DNA of 64,000 nucleotides. Source: Phormidesmis priestleyi Ana (GTDB lineage: Bacteria; Cyanobacteriota; Cyanobacteriia; Phormidesmidales; Phormidesmidaceae). The translations under genes were made by a program, and so were the position numbers. Positions 7,919 to 16,393 of this stretch are shown piece by piece (the stretch's first letter is position 1; every line of letters starts with the position of its first letter). The stretch is from assembly GCA_001314865.1 (NCBI GenBank), contig LJZR01000003.1, positions 140,463 to 204,462 of the forward strand, given 5' to 3'. A model generated the notes under the pieces. That model ran no database searches and was not told the origin of the DNA. It saw only the letters and a list, made by a program, of their open reading frames with translations.

Positions 7919-9034
7919 ATGATCGAGGTTGATCAGCTCAGTAAAGTATATGGCTCTACGGCCGCTATCAAAGCGGTGTCTTTTAGGGTAGAGCCAGGAG
8001 AAATTTTAGGCTTTTTGGGGCCTAATGGCGCGGGTAAAACAACGACGATGCGAATTTTGACGGGTTACCTGCCTGCTACGAGTGGAACAGCGCGGATTGC
8101 TGGCAAGGATGTCCATACCGATTCTATGGCGGTGCGCCAGAGCATTGGCTATTTGCCGGAGACGCCGCCGCTGTATCGGGAGATGACGGTGGAGGGCTTT
8201 TTGAGCTTTGTGGCGCGAATTAAGGGGGTAAGTGCTGGCGATCGCGCGATGAAAGTAGCCTCTGCGATTGAGCGATGCAATCTGAAAGAAAAGCGCAAAT
8301 TGATTATTCGTAAGCTTTCTAAAGGCTTTCGGCAGCGGGTGGGGATTGCCCAAGCGATTGTGCACAATCCCCCGGTGATTGTATTAGATGAGCCGACGGT
8401 TGGCCTTGACCCTCGCCAAATTATTGAGGTGCGCAACCTGATTAAAAGCCTAGCGGGTGAGCACACGATTATTTTATCGACGCATATTTTACCGGAGGTG
8501 AGTATGACATGCGATCGCATTGCCATTATCAACCGGGGTGAAATTATTGCTACCGATAGTCCGGAGCACTTAGTAGAGCGCTTAACGGGCCAAGGCGGCT
8601 ACCAAATTGAGCTGCATGGCGAAGAGGCGTTTTGCATTGCGGTGCTACGGTCGGTGCCGGGAGTGGTCAAAGTAGAGGTTATCAGTGCTGAAGGCGAGAG
8701 CTTGGCTGAGGGACATCGGCGTTTTCAGGTGACCACTGGGGCTGGGGTCGATGAGGCTGTTGGGAGTGCGATCGCTGCTACCGTGGTTAATCAGGGCATC
8801 GGCCTTTTTGAGCTAAGCCGCAGTCGCGCCAGCTTAGAAGATGTCTTTATCAACCTCACGATGCAAGAGCCTGAGGCAAGCGCATCGGATGCGATCGCCA
8901 ACGTTATACCGGATTCTGCTACAGGGCCGATAGAGACTACAGACGCTGCAACAGAACCTAAAGAGGCCATAGACGCTGAAGAGGCTGAAATAGAATCTGA
9001 AGAAACAGAAGAAACAGAAGAGGCCAGCTCATGA
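7919..9034 (+). CDS. ABC transporter ATP-binding protein, GldA-like
   Basis: ATPase with Walker A GPNGAGKTT, signature LSKGFRQRVGIAQAI and Walker B VIVLDEPTVGLD. I start at the ATG at 7919 (MIEVDQLSKVYG), the usual N-terminus of the family, rather than at an ATG 36 bp upstream. After the ATPase core there is a C-terminal extension ending in a Glu/Thr-rich tail of ~45 residues. The stop overlaps the permease start by 4 bp (ATGA). The following GldF-, GldG- and DUF4340-like genes make a conserved operon; its substrate in cyanobacteria is not known. Confidence 0.93.
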   Translation: MIEVDQLSKVYGSTAAIKAVSFRVEPGEILGFLGPNGAGKTTTMRILTGYLPATSGTARIAGKDVHTDSMAVRQSIGYLPETPPLYREMTVEGFLSFVARIKGVSAGDRAMKVASAIERCNLKEKRKLIIRKLSKGFRQRVGIAQAIVHNPPVIVLDEPTVGLDPRQIIEVRNLIKSLAGEHTIILSTHILPEVSMTCDRIAIINRGEIIATDSPEHLVERLTGQGGYQIELHGEEAFCIAVLRSVPGVVKVEVISAEGESLAEGHRRFQVTTGAGVDEAVGSAIAATVVNQGIGLFELSRSRASLEDVFINLTMQEPEASASDAIANVIPDSATGPIETTDAATEPKEAIDAEEAEIESEETEETEEASS

Positions 9035-9828
9035 AAACATTTTTCGGCAATCTACTCGCGATTTATCGGCGCGAACTGCAAAGCTATTTCACCTCTCCGT
9101 TTGCCTATGTGATTGCAGCGGTGTTCTGGCTGATTGGCGGTTTGTTTTTGGTAACCATTTTGCTCTCGCCCAATGGTCTCATTGCTCAGGTCAGTATTGC
9201 CGACCAGCAGGGAATTAGCGCCCAATCGTACGATGTGCCCTACGAGTTTTTGAAAATCTATCTCAACCTGCTTGGCTCGCTAGCGATGTTTGTGCTGCCG
9301 ATGCTGTCGATGGGGCTATATGCCGAAGAGCGTAAGCAAGGCACGTTAGAGCTACTGGCCACCTCCCCGCTGACCAACTGGGTCGTTGCGCTCGGCAAGC
9401 TGCTAGGGGTGGTAACCTTTTTTAGCGCGATGCTGCTGCCCCTGATGATCTGTGAACTGGTTGCATTTTCTTCGAGTCAGCCTGTGTTCCCTCAGGCGGT
9501 GTTTTGGCTAGGCCATGCTGGCTTAATGCTTCTGGCCGCTAGCGTTTTGGCGCTCGGGATGTTTATTTCATCGCTTTCGGAGAGTACGGTACTCGCGGCG
9601 GTGATGACCTTTGGCTTGGTTCTGCTGCTATGGGTTGTCGATGCAATTTCTTCGTTGCCGGGCCCGGTCGGCGAGGCTATTGGCCATCTGTCACTCCTCA
9701 CTCACTTTACTGATTTTACGCAGGGGATTTTTGATACCAGCGGCCTGATTTTGTTTTTGAGCTACATTATTTTGGGTCTGTTTCTGACGGCTCAGTCTAT
9801 TGATACGCTACGGTTTCAACGCTCTTAA
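9031..9828 (+). CDS. ABC-2 type permease, GldF-like
   Basis: 265 residues with about six membrane helices. The opening LAIYRRELQSYFTSPFAYVIAAVFW and the central motif LPMLSMGLYAEERKQGTLELLATSP are typical of GldF/NosY-type ABC-2 permeases. It overlaps the ATPase gene by 4 bp, indicating translational coupling. It should form the membrane channel of the complex with the preceding ATPase and the following GldG-like protein. The stop codon is inside the first copy of a 17-bp tandem repeat. Confidence 0.92.
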   Translation: MKTFFGNLLAIYRRELQSYFTSPFAYVIAAVFWLIGGLFLVTILLSPNGLIAQVSIADQQGISAQSYDVPYEFLKIYLNLLGSLAMFVLPMLSMGLYAEERKQGTLELLATSPLTNWVVALGKLLGVVTFFSAMLLPLMICELVAFSSSQPVFPQAVFWLGHAGLMLLAASVLALGMFISSLSESTVLAAVMTFGLVLLLWVVDAISSLPGPVGEAIGHLSLLTHFTDFTQGIFDTSGLILFLSYIILGLFLTAQSIDTLRFQRS

Positions 9829-9864
9829 CGTTTCTATGCCCTTAACGTTTCTATGCCCTTAACG
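9824..9864. repeat. 17-bp tandem repeat x2.4 over the permease stop codon
   Basis: Unit CTTAACGTTTCTATGCC at 9824-9840 and 9841-9857, then CTTAACG at 9858-9864. The TAA stop (9826-9828) is in copy one. Confidence 0.9.
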
Positions 9865-9988
9865 CTGGCTGCAAGATAGCTGACAAGCGGTCTGCCAGTA
9901 GGCTGTTTGGAATTGGATATTAGAAGGTTTGCTGTGCTGGAGTGATTAAGCCTTATGCCTCTACGCATGACAGGAAGATGATAAAAAG

Positions 9989-11716
9989 ATGGTTCAGATG
10001 AAAAAGCTGCCTCAGACTCTGAAGTATTTAATTTGGCCAGGACTGATGCTTGTCACGGCTGGCATTGTTGTTGGCTTGCTGAATAGCTGGACGGTTTTGG
10101 CGGTTGCCTTTTTAGTAATTGGTTTGCTGCTGTTGACAGCGGGCGTGGCTGCTGGAGACTATGCCAGTGGTCGGTTTTGGGGTCGCCGTGCGACTCAGGC
10201 AGGCACCAACGCCGTGGTATCGGTGCTGTCGGTGCTGATGATTTTAGCCTTAATTAACTTTTTAGGCGCTCGCTACGACAGCCGTATAGACCTCACTGAA
10301 GGGCAGCTGCTAACGCTCTCACCCGCTTCACAGGAGGTGGTTGAAAACCTGGCAGTCCCCACTGAGGTATTAATTTTTAGCCCAGCGCCCAACCCTCAAG
10401 ATCAGCAGCTTTTAGAGAGCTATCGGCGATTCAATTCAGATTTTACCTATCGGTATGTTGACCCCTTTGCCGATCCTCAACTTTCTCAGCAGCTAGGCGT
10501 ACAGTCGGTTGGGGAGGTGTTTTTACGTTCGGGGGAAGGTGAGGAGCAGCGCACCAGCTTAGTTCAGCAAATTACGCCTGAGAGTCCTCTGACTGAAAGG
10601 CAGATTACCAATAAGCTGGTTCAGATCGGGCAGGAAAATGTGGCGACGGCGTACTTTTTACAGGGCCACGGAGAATACGCCATTGACGGTTCTCAAGCAG
10701 GCTACTTTGAGGCAAGATCTGAGCTGCAAGCGCAAAATTACACCGTGGCGCCAGTCGATTTGGCCAATACCGGAACAATCCCGCCTGATGCAGATGTGGT
10801 GATCATTGCTGGCCCCAAAACAAAGTTGTTTGACAATGAGGTGATTGCGATTCAAGAGTATTTAGAAGGCGGCGGCAGCCTGATGGTTTTGGTTGATCCT
10901 CAGATAGAAACCGGCTTAGAGGTATTGATGAGCCAGTGGGGTGTGGTGCCTGAAGACAAGCTAGTGATTGATACGTCTGGTGGTGGCCAAATTGTAGGAT
11001 TGGGGCCTGCAACGGCGCTTGTTCAAGACTATGGCGATCATCCGATTACGGCAGCCTTTGGCAATGACCGTTCGTTTTTTCCAGCGGCTCGACCGCTACA
11101 AATTAGAGAAGTGCCGGATGTAGAAGCGACGACGCTGCTGTTTACGAACCAAAATAGTCACGCGCAGGCTTTGGCAGATGGCGAACAAGAGATTGATCCT
11201 AATCGGCCGCCGGAAGGCCCTTTAGCGATTGGAGTTGCGCTTTCTCAATCAGTGGAAGCCATTGAAGAGAAGCAAGCGAATACGCAGGCTGACGCAGCCG
11301 AGTCTGCGGATCAGGCTGCTGCTGAAGAAGAGGCGACGGCAGAGTTGCCTTCTGTTGAAGAGGCGATAGAGGATTCGCTGACCGAAGAGGAGTTGCTCGG
11401 CGATGCCGTAGGCAACACTGATGAAAGCGCCGATGAAAGCGGCGAGATTGAAGGTCGAATGGTCATCATTGGCAATTCAAGGTTTGCCACTGATGGATTG
11501 TTTAACCAACAGCTCAACGGTGATTTGTTTTTAAATTCGGTGAGTTGGCTCAGCAAGCTTGATGACCCTGTGCTCTCTATCCGTCCTAAAGAAGTGACCA
11601 ATCGCCGGTTTGAAATGACGGTGGGTCAGCAGATTTTTCTGACGCTGTTGGCGTTGGTTATTTTTCCTTTGGGCGGGCTAATTGGCGCAGGCACGCTGTG
11701 GCTGGTTCGTCGTTAA
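9989..11716 (+). CDS. GldG family ABC-associated protein
   Basis: 575 residues: two membrane helices near the N-terminus (~10-55), a third at ~75-95, a large extracytoplasmic region, and a last helix at the C-terminus (FLTLLALVIFPLGGLIGAGTLWLVRR). The segment RIDLTEGQLLTLSPASQEVV is the hallmark of the GldG/DUF7088 family. A low-complexity Ala/Glu stretch sits at ~430-490. The family pairs with GldA/GldF permeases; in Bacteroidetes these support gliding, but here only co-operation with the upstream ABC genes can be inferred. A second in-frame ATG lies nine bases downstream. Confidence 0.9.
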   Translation: MVQMKKLPQTLKYLIWPGLMLVTAGIVVGLLNSWTVLAVAFLVIGLLLLTAGVAAGDYASGRFWGRRATQAGTNAVVSVLSVLMILALINFLGARYDSRIDLTEGQLLTLSPASQEVVENLAVPTEVLIFSPAPNPQDQQLLESYRRFNSDFTYRYVDPFADPQLSQQLGVQSVGEVFLRSGEGEEQRTSLVQQITPESPLTERQITNKLVQIGQENVATAYFLQGHGEYAIDGSQAGYFEARSELQAQNYTVAPVDLANTGTIPPDADVVIIAGPKTKLFDNEVIAIQEYLEGGGSLMVLVDPQIETGLEVLMSQWGVVPEDKLVIDTSGGGQIVGLGPATALVQDYGDHPITAAFGNDRSFFPAARPLQIREVPDVEATTLLFTNQNSHAQALADGEQEIDPNRPPEGPLAIGVALSQSVEAIEEKQANTQADAAESADQAAAEEEATAELPSVEEAIEDSLTEEELLGDAVGNTDESADESGEIEGRMVIIGNSRFATDGLFNQQLNGDLFLNSVSWLSKLDDPVLSIRPKEVTNRRFEMTVGQQIFLTLLALVIFPLGGLIGAGTLWLVRR

Positions 11717-11752
11717 GGCTGTGAATGTTGTTGATATTGGAACCAAATCGCT

Positions 11753-12415
11753 ATGCTAAAGCGCGGAACATGGTGGCTGCTCATTGGGGCGATCGCCTTA
11801 GGCGGCGGCGTTCTTCTCCTAGAATCTAACCAGCTAGAATCTAACCGGGAAATGCCCAGTTCAGAAGCCGTTGCGGATGTGCAAAATACTCCTAATACTC
11901 TCAATAATAGAGGAGGCGACGGTAGCGACAGCGAAGGCGAGCTGATTTTTCCTTTCTCGGAAGGTGAGGTGAATCGCATTGTTTTAAACCGACCCGATGA
12001 CAGGCTTGCCTTTGCCAGAGCCACGAACGGCACCTGGCAAATGACAGAACCCGAGGCCGGACAGGCCGAAAGTGGTGCGATCGCATTCTTGCTCAGCCAA
12101 CTCACTAACCCCACTACCCGCACGCTGAGCGTAGAGCCCAGCGCCCTTGAAGACTTTGGCTTAACCAATCCAGAGACCACGCTGGTGCTAACGGCCAATG
12201 AGACTGACTATCAGCTTGCAGTTGGCACCCCCGACTTTACGGGCGATAATCTGTATGTACAGCTCACTGCGACCGAGCTATCAGACTCTTCTGATGCTTC
12301 ATCCGACGAAGCATCAGGCACTACAAAGATACACCTTGTATCGGGTGGCCTCAAAAACGCGATTGACCGACCGACCGCAGAGTGGCGAGTGACTGAAGCC
12401 TCTGCTGAGCCCTAG
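11753..12415 (+). CDS. DUF4340 domain protein
   Basis: 220 residues: N-terminal membrane segment (WLLIGAIALGGGVLLL), a polar linker, then a DUF4340 domain recognisable by the INRIVLNRPDDRLAFAR-like strand, GTWQMTEP, the LEDFGLTNPETTLVL element and a TKIHLVSGGLKNAIDRP end. DUF4340 proteins regularly follow GldG in bacterial ABC operons; here the gap is only 36 bp. Probably an extracytoplasmic part of the same complex. No enzyme motif is seen. Confidence 0.85.
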   Translation: MLKRGTWWLLIGAIALGGGVLLLESNQLESNREMPSSEAVADVQNTPNTLNNRGGDGSDSEGELIFPFSEGEVNRIVLNRPDDRLAFARATNGTWQMTEPEAGQAESGAIAFLLSQLTNPTTRTLSVEPSALEDFGLTNPETTLVLTANETDYQLAVGTPDFTGDNLYVQLTATELSDSSDASSDEASGTTKIHLVSGGLKNAIDRPTAEWRVTEASAEP

Positions 12416-12450
12416 TTATCCCAGCTATATGGACGTCTCATAAAACGTCG

Positions 12451-12520
12451 TCTAATGATTTTCGATTGATGATTTTTGATTGATGATTTGCAATTGATGA
12501 TTTGCAATCAATGATTTACA
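12451..12520. repeat. 14-bp tandem repeat x5 over a stop codon
   Basis: Five 14-bp copies (12451, 12465, 12479, 12493, 12507; best copies ATTGATGATTTGCA). The minus-strand zinc-ribbon gene stop (12518-12516) is in the last plus-strand copy, which is the first one met by the gene. Confidence 0.9.
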
Positions 12521-12857
12521 GCGAGGGCAAGTTTTGTTCTGGCTGTGGTGACCCAGCAGGTGTGCCAGCAGTGTTTGGCTGAACGAGCTGGATTGTCAAA
12601 ATAGTTATCACCATGGCGATGAGAACCAAGAACCCTACGCTCCAAGGGCTCTCTTTTTCGTCTTTTTGGGTGTCATCCCGATACTCTCTGATCTGTTCAT
12701 TATCGGTGAACTCATAGCCGCAGTTCTGGCACAGATGCAGCATATTATCGTCAAACTTCTCTACATCGTTGGTGTAGAGCCTTTTTTCTTCACAGGCAGG
12801 ACAGGCCCGCTTGCTCTTTTTTTCTTCTAATACAGCGGTAGATGCCATCGTGTCCAA
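12516..12857 (-). CDS. Small zinc-ribbon membrane protein
   Basis: 113 residues. Residues ~18-50 hold two CxxC pairs (CPAC and CQNC) spaced as in a zinc ribbon, followed by a polar, charged stretch and one membrane helix (VGFLVLIAMVITILTIQLV) near residue 80. The layout suggests a cytoplasmic zinc finger tethered to the membrane. I do not recognise a named family; small proteins of this build are scattered in cyanobacteria. It is transcribed alone. Confidence 0.7.
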   Translation of the reverse strand: MDTMASTAVLEEKKSKRACPACEEKRLYTNDVEKFDDNMLHLCQNCGYEFTDNEQIREYRDDTQKDEKESPWSVGFLVLIAMVITILTIQLVQPNTAGTPAGSPQPEQNLPSL

Positions 12858-13211
12858 ATCTCCAGGATAAAAGTTAGACAGTCTCAGTAAATATGTCTAT
12901 TTTCTGTATGATTGCGCACCCATAAGCGAAAAACCTCAGTGGAAATACTGAGGGATGAATGCGCTAACCTAATGAGCCTAGTTGGGCAAGGTTATCGGTA
13001 CGGAGCTGTCTTAATTAAGTAATCAGCAGTAAATCGTGTAATTACGCAAACTTTATCTAATCTCTAACTTATGATTTGCTGGCCAGTTATTTGCTGGCCA
13101 GTTGTTTGTTGGTATAGCCCAAACATGTCTCGTGAGGCGGTCGGCTCGTTGCTCTTTGCGTTTAAAAGAAATGGCTAAAAGGCGTTGAAAGCGCAATTTT
13201 TACAAGACAAG
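12858..13211. other. Non-coding gap, 354 bp
   Basis: No gene seen. It contains a minus-strand terminator-like hairpin (12934-12953) and a 15-bp direct repeat, TTTGCTGGCCAGTTA/G, at 13075-13104 with a partial third copy. Confidence 0.6.
12929..12953 (-). terminator. Rho-independent terminator
   Basis: Minus strand: 7-bp stem CCTCAGT/ACTGAGG with a 6-nt loop, followed by TTTTT. It would end transcripts coming from the TMEM14-like gene, about 260 bp upstream. Confidence 0.6.
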
Positions 13212-13547
13212 CTAAAAAACAAATTTGATAGGCAGTGTGACCCACAGCGTCGCTAAATTAATGATGCCAAAAATGATCATCAAGCCAGCAGGCATAAATT
13301 TACTTGTTTTAATTAGACGCACGATAAATACAATCACCAGTATCAGGCTGACAATCGCTGATAGTGCAGGCCCAATCGGTGCGCCACCCGAAATTAAATA
13401 TGCGCCAATTAGCAGTAGCAGCCCGCTGATTAATCCTGAAATGAGGGACATCTGAGAGCCTGCTTGCCGATAGCCAATCGTTCCGCCCACAATCGCCAAG
13501 AGGCCGTAGATTAATGTGGTGATAACTGCGATCGGGAAAGTGCTCAT
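13212..13547 (-). CDS. TMEM14/FAX1-like membrane protein
   Basis: 111 residues from the ATG at 13547, with about four membrane helices and the GGTIGYRQAGSQMSLISGLISGLLLLIGAYL pattern (in two parts: GYRQAGS and SLISGLISG) of the Tmemb_14 family. The frame is open for 18 more codons upstream, but the start at MSTFPIAVITTLIYG gives the usual family length. In plants, homologues (FAX1) export fatty acids from plastids; a fatty-acid role here is inference. Confidence 0.82.
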   Translation of the reverse strand: MSTFPIAVITTLIYGLLAIVGGTIGYRQAGSQMSLISGLISGLLLLIGAYLISGGAPIGPALSAIVSLILVIVFIVRLIKTSKFMPAGLMIIFGIINLATLWVTLPIKFVF

Positions 13548-13769
13548 GGAAATTGTGCCAGTAGGTGGCAGGCATATCATCAGGAAAAAATGATACGGCA
13601 AAATGGCCAGGTGGTTCAGGTGAGGGTGACACTTTGGCCCGATTCTTTAACGAGAGACAACAGTATCGGGAAGGATTATTAGGATAAGCGCGCGAGTGTG
13701 AGGCTTTGCGCCAAACGGTTGGTTACTTGTATAGGATAAAGACAAGTTACAAAGAAATTAGGTGCAGGC

Positions 13770-15116
13770 ATGGGATTGGATGAAGGCGCGATACTCGAAC
13801 AGAGACGCGGCGTGATGCTCGAACAGAGACGCGGCGCGATCGCGCAAATTGAAACCTACGCTCAGCAGTCAGCCTCCCTACTGCTCTACCAATCGGTACT
13901 CACCAATGACATTGGCCAAGCCTTTATTGCACTCCTTAATGCCCTCATGGAAGGCGACAGTATCCGCTGTGCGATCGCCTATGGACGATGGTTTTCTGCC
14001 CTAGCCAGTTGCGGCTATAGCTGGCAGCACCATCTGATCAAGCAAATGTTAATTTCCGATAACGCCTTTTCGCAGCGCGTGCAATCCATCCCACCCCAAC
14101 AGCTAACGGCCCAGCTACCGCCTAGCCTATCGGCAGCTGCACAGCATGATCTAGCCATTCTCAAAAGCCTTTATCAGCTGCCTACTGAGCAGTTAGGCCA
14201 ATGGATGCAGCAGGTTTGTGGCAAAGACGCGCCGCCTGCCATGCAGCTTAAGGACGAATCCGATCTACCCTTTACCTTTGTGACGACTGCCGACTGGGCC
14301 ACTGGCCTATCCGAGCTGGCTGACTACTACGCCCACTACGGCGTAGGCATCTTTGGCCAGTACCCCGCATTTCGCTGGCAGGCTGGTCGGCTGGTCGGGA
14401 TTGCGCACCCCGACCCGATTCGGCTACATGAACTGGCCGCCTACGACCATCCCAAACAGCAGCTGATTGAGAACACCGAAGCGTTGTTGCGAGGCTATCG
14501 GGCTCAAAATGTGCTGCTCTACGGCAGTCGGGGGGCAGGCAAATCGTCGCTGGTAAAAGCCTTACTCAATGAATTTGGGCCGTTAGGACTGCGCCTGATT
14601 GAGGTGCCTAAAGCTGACCTTTACAACCTGCCGCAAATTGTGGAACCGCTTAGCCGGGTGCCACAAAAGTTCATTATTTTTGTTGATGATTTGTCGTTTG
14701 AGGAAGACGACGAAGCCTTTAAAGCGCTTAAAGTGGTGCTTGAAGGCGGCGTTACGGCTAGACCTCAAAATGTGGTGGTGTATGCAACCTCAAATCGTCG
14801 TCATCTTATTCGAGAGTTTTTTGACGACCGGCCTAAGCCCAAAGACGCTGAGGAAATTCAGGCTTGGGACACCGTGCAGGAAAAGCTTTCCTTTAGCGAT
14901 AGATTTGGCCTGACCCTCACCTTTACGCCCGCCGACCAACCCACTTACCTAGCAATTGTGCGCGAACTCGCCGATCAGGCCAAGCTCACCATTGATGTCG
15001 AACATTTAGAATGGCGTGCGCGCCAGTGGGCCACGCGCCACAACGGACGATCAGGCCGCACTGCTCGCCAGTTTGTAGACTTTTTAATGGCTGAACAGCA
15101 CGGCTCAGCCGACTAA
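13770..15116 (+). CDS. DUF815 family AAA+ ATPase
   Basis: 448 residues. The C-terminal half is a DUF815 (COG2607) ATPase: Walker A YGSRGAGKSS at ~res 250, Walker B IIFVDDLSFEEDD at ~300, and the sensor segment VVVYATSNRRHLIREFF. The N-terminal half is helical and has no known domain. The first residues contain a frame-keeping 24-bp duplication (two LEQRRG units, 13787-13834). The family binds ATP, but its targets are unknown. The stop codon is in the first copy of a five-copy 14-bp repeat. Confidence 0.88.
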   Translation: MGLDEGAILEQRRGVMLEQRRGAIAQIETYAQQSASLLLYQSVLTNDIGQAFIALLNALMEGDSIRCAIAYGRWFSALASCGYSWQHHLIKQMLISDNAFSQRVQSIPPQQLTAQLPPSLSAAAQHDLAILKSLYQLPTEQLGQWMQQVCGKDAPPAMQLKDESDLPFTFVTTADWATGLSELADYYAHYGVGIFGQYPAFRWQAGRLVGIAHPDPIRLHELAAYDHPKQQLIENTEALLRGYRAQNVLLYGSRGAGKSSLVKALLNEFGPLGLRLIEVPKADLYNLPQIVEPLSRVPQKFIIFVDDLSFEEDDEAFKALKVVLEGGVTARPQNVVVYATSNRRHLIREFFDDRPKPKDAEEIQAWDTVQEKLSFSDRFGLTLTFTPADQPTYLAIVRELADQAKLTIDVEHLEWRARQWATRHNGRSGRTARQFVDFLMAEQHGSAD

Positions 15117-15186
15117 GCATTGATGACTAAGCATTGATGACTAAGCATTGATGACTAAGCATTGATGACTAAGCATTGATGACTAA
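15111..15186. repeat. 14-bp tandem repeat x5.4 over the DUF815 stop codon
   Basis: Five identical copies of GACTAAGCATTGAT (15111-15180) plus GACTAA. The TAA stop is at 15114-15116 in copy one. As 14 is not a multiple of three, the repeated TAA falls in all frames. Confidence 0.95.
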
Positions 15187-15281
15187 CGGCCTCAAACCCG
15201 TTACCTTACTAAAAGCTAAGTACAGCTAAACAACGCTTACTAAACCAAACCCAGCGCCCCGAAAGTAGCAGAGTTGTGACC

Positions 15282-16307
15282 ATGCCGAGACTATCTAATA
15301 TTCAAACGACAACCCTTGGTCCGAATGGGCCTGAAGTTCCGGCCTTGGGTGTGGGCACCTGGTCATGGGGCGACTCTATTTTTTGGCAGTATGGCAATGC
15401 TTATGGTGAGGATGAAGTCCGCTCAGCCTTTAACGCTTCTCTGGCTGCGGGCGTCAATTTTTTGGATACTGCAGAAGTATATGGCCTGGGTAAGTCGGAA
15501 GAAATTATCAGTCAGTGCGTTCAGGCCCATGCCCAGCAGGCTGAGTTAGCCTCAGTCGCAGAGACTGGCGATCACGATTTGAGCGATCGCGCAAAGGTCA
15601 TTATCGCCACCAAATACATGCCCTTACCCTGGCGCTTTTCGGCGCAGTCTGTGGCCGATGCGCTAACCGCCAGCTTAAAACGTCTCAAGCTGCCTTCAGT
15701 GACGTTGTACCAAGTTCACTGGCCCTTCGACTTTTTAATGAGTCAAAAAACGCTGATGAATGCCCTCGCTGACGAAGTTGACCAAGGCCGCATTCAAACG
15801 ATTGGCGTCAGTAACTATTCTGCCAAGCAAATGCGCGAGGCCCATAGCTACCTGGCTGAGCGTGGTATTCCCCTCGCTGTCAACCAGGTGCAATACTCCC
15901 TTCTCCACCGCAATATAGAATCCAACGGTGTTTTAGAAGCTGCCCGAAATCTGGAAGTCACCATTTTGGCTTACAGCCCTTTGGCCCAAGGGTTACTCAC
16001 TGGCAAATACACCGTCGGCAGTGACCGTCAGCCCAGTGGCGCTCGCCGCCTGGATCCTCGCTTTAATAAAAAGAACCTACAGAAAATAGAACCCGTCCTA
16101 GCCGCTTTGCAAACTATCGGCGACGCTCATGGCAAAACTCAGGTGCAGGTCGCACTCAATTGGCTAGTGGGCAAAGGCAACGTGGTGCCCATTCCAGGGG
16201 CTAAAAATGCCAAGCAAGCCGAACAGAATGCAGGTGCCCTGGGCTGGGAGATGACCGCTACCGAACATGAGCAGCTCGATAACGTGTCAGCACCCTGGCT
16301 GAAATAG
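15282..16307 (+). CDS. Aldo/keto reductase
   Basis: A (beta/alpha)8 NADPH-dependent oxidoreductase with the catalytic tetrad: Asp and Tyr in FLDTAEVYGLGKSE, Lys in IIATKYMPL, and His in LYQVHWPF. The C-terminal PIPGAKNAKQAEQNAGAL is the coenzyme-binding region typical of the plant/cyanobacterial branch. I choose the ATG at 15282 over the GTG two codons upstream. The substrate is unknown; the family usually reduces aldehydes or sugar ketones. Confidence 0.92.
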   Translation: MPRLSNIQTTTLGPNGPEVPALGVGTWSWGDSIFWQYGNAYGEDEVRSAFNASLAAGVNFLDTAEVYGLGKSEEIISQCVQAHAQQAELASVAETGDHDLSDRAKVIIATKYMPLPWRFSAQSVADALTASLKRLKLPSVTLYQVHWPFDFLMSQKTLMNALADEVDQGRIQTIGVSNYSAKQMREAHSYLAERGIPLAVNQVQYSLLHRNIESNGVLEAARNLEVTILAYSPLAQGLLTGKYTVGSDRQPSGARRLDPRFNKKNLQKIEPVLAALQTIGDAHGKTQVQVALNWLVGKGNVVPIPGAKNAKQAEQNAGALGWEMTATEHEQLDNVSAPWLK

Positions 16308-16393
16308 AGGCGTTGGCTAGCTCGAAGGCGAGTTTTGCTAAAGACTTCTCTGTATTCCTTTGAATTTCTTTGAAGCTGAATCTCTATCTTTAG

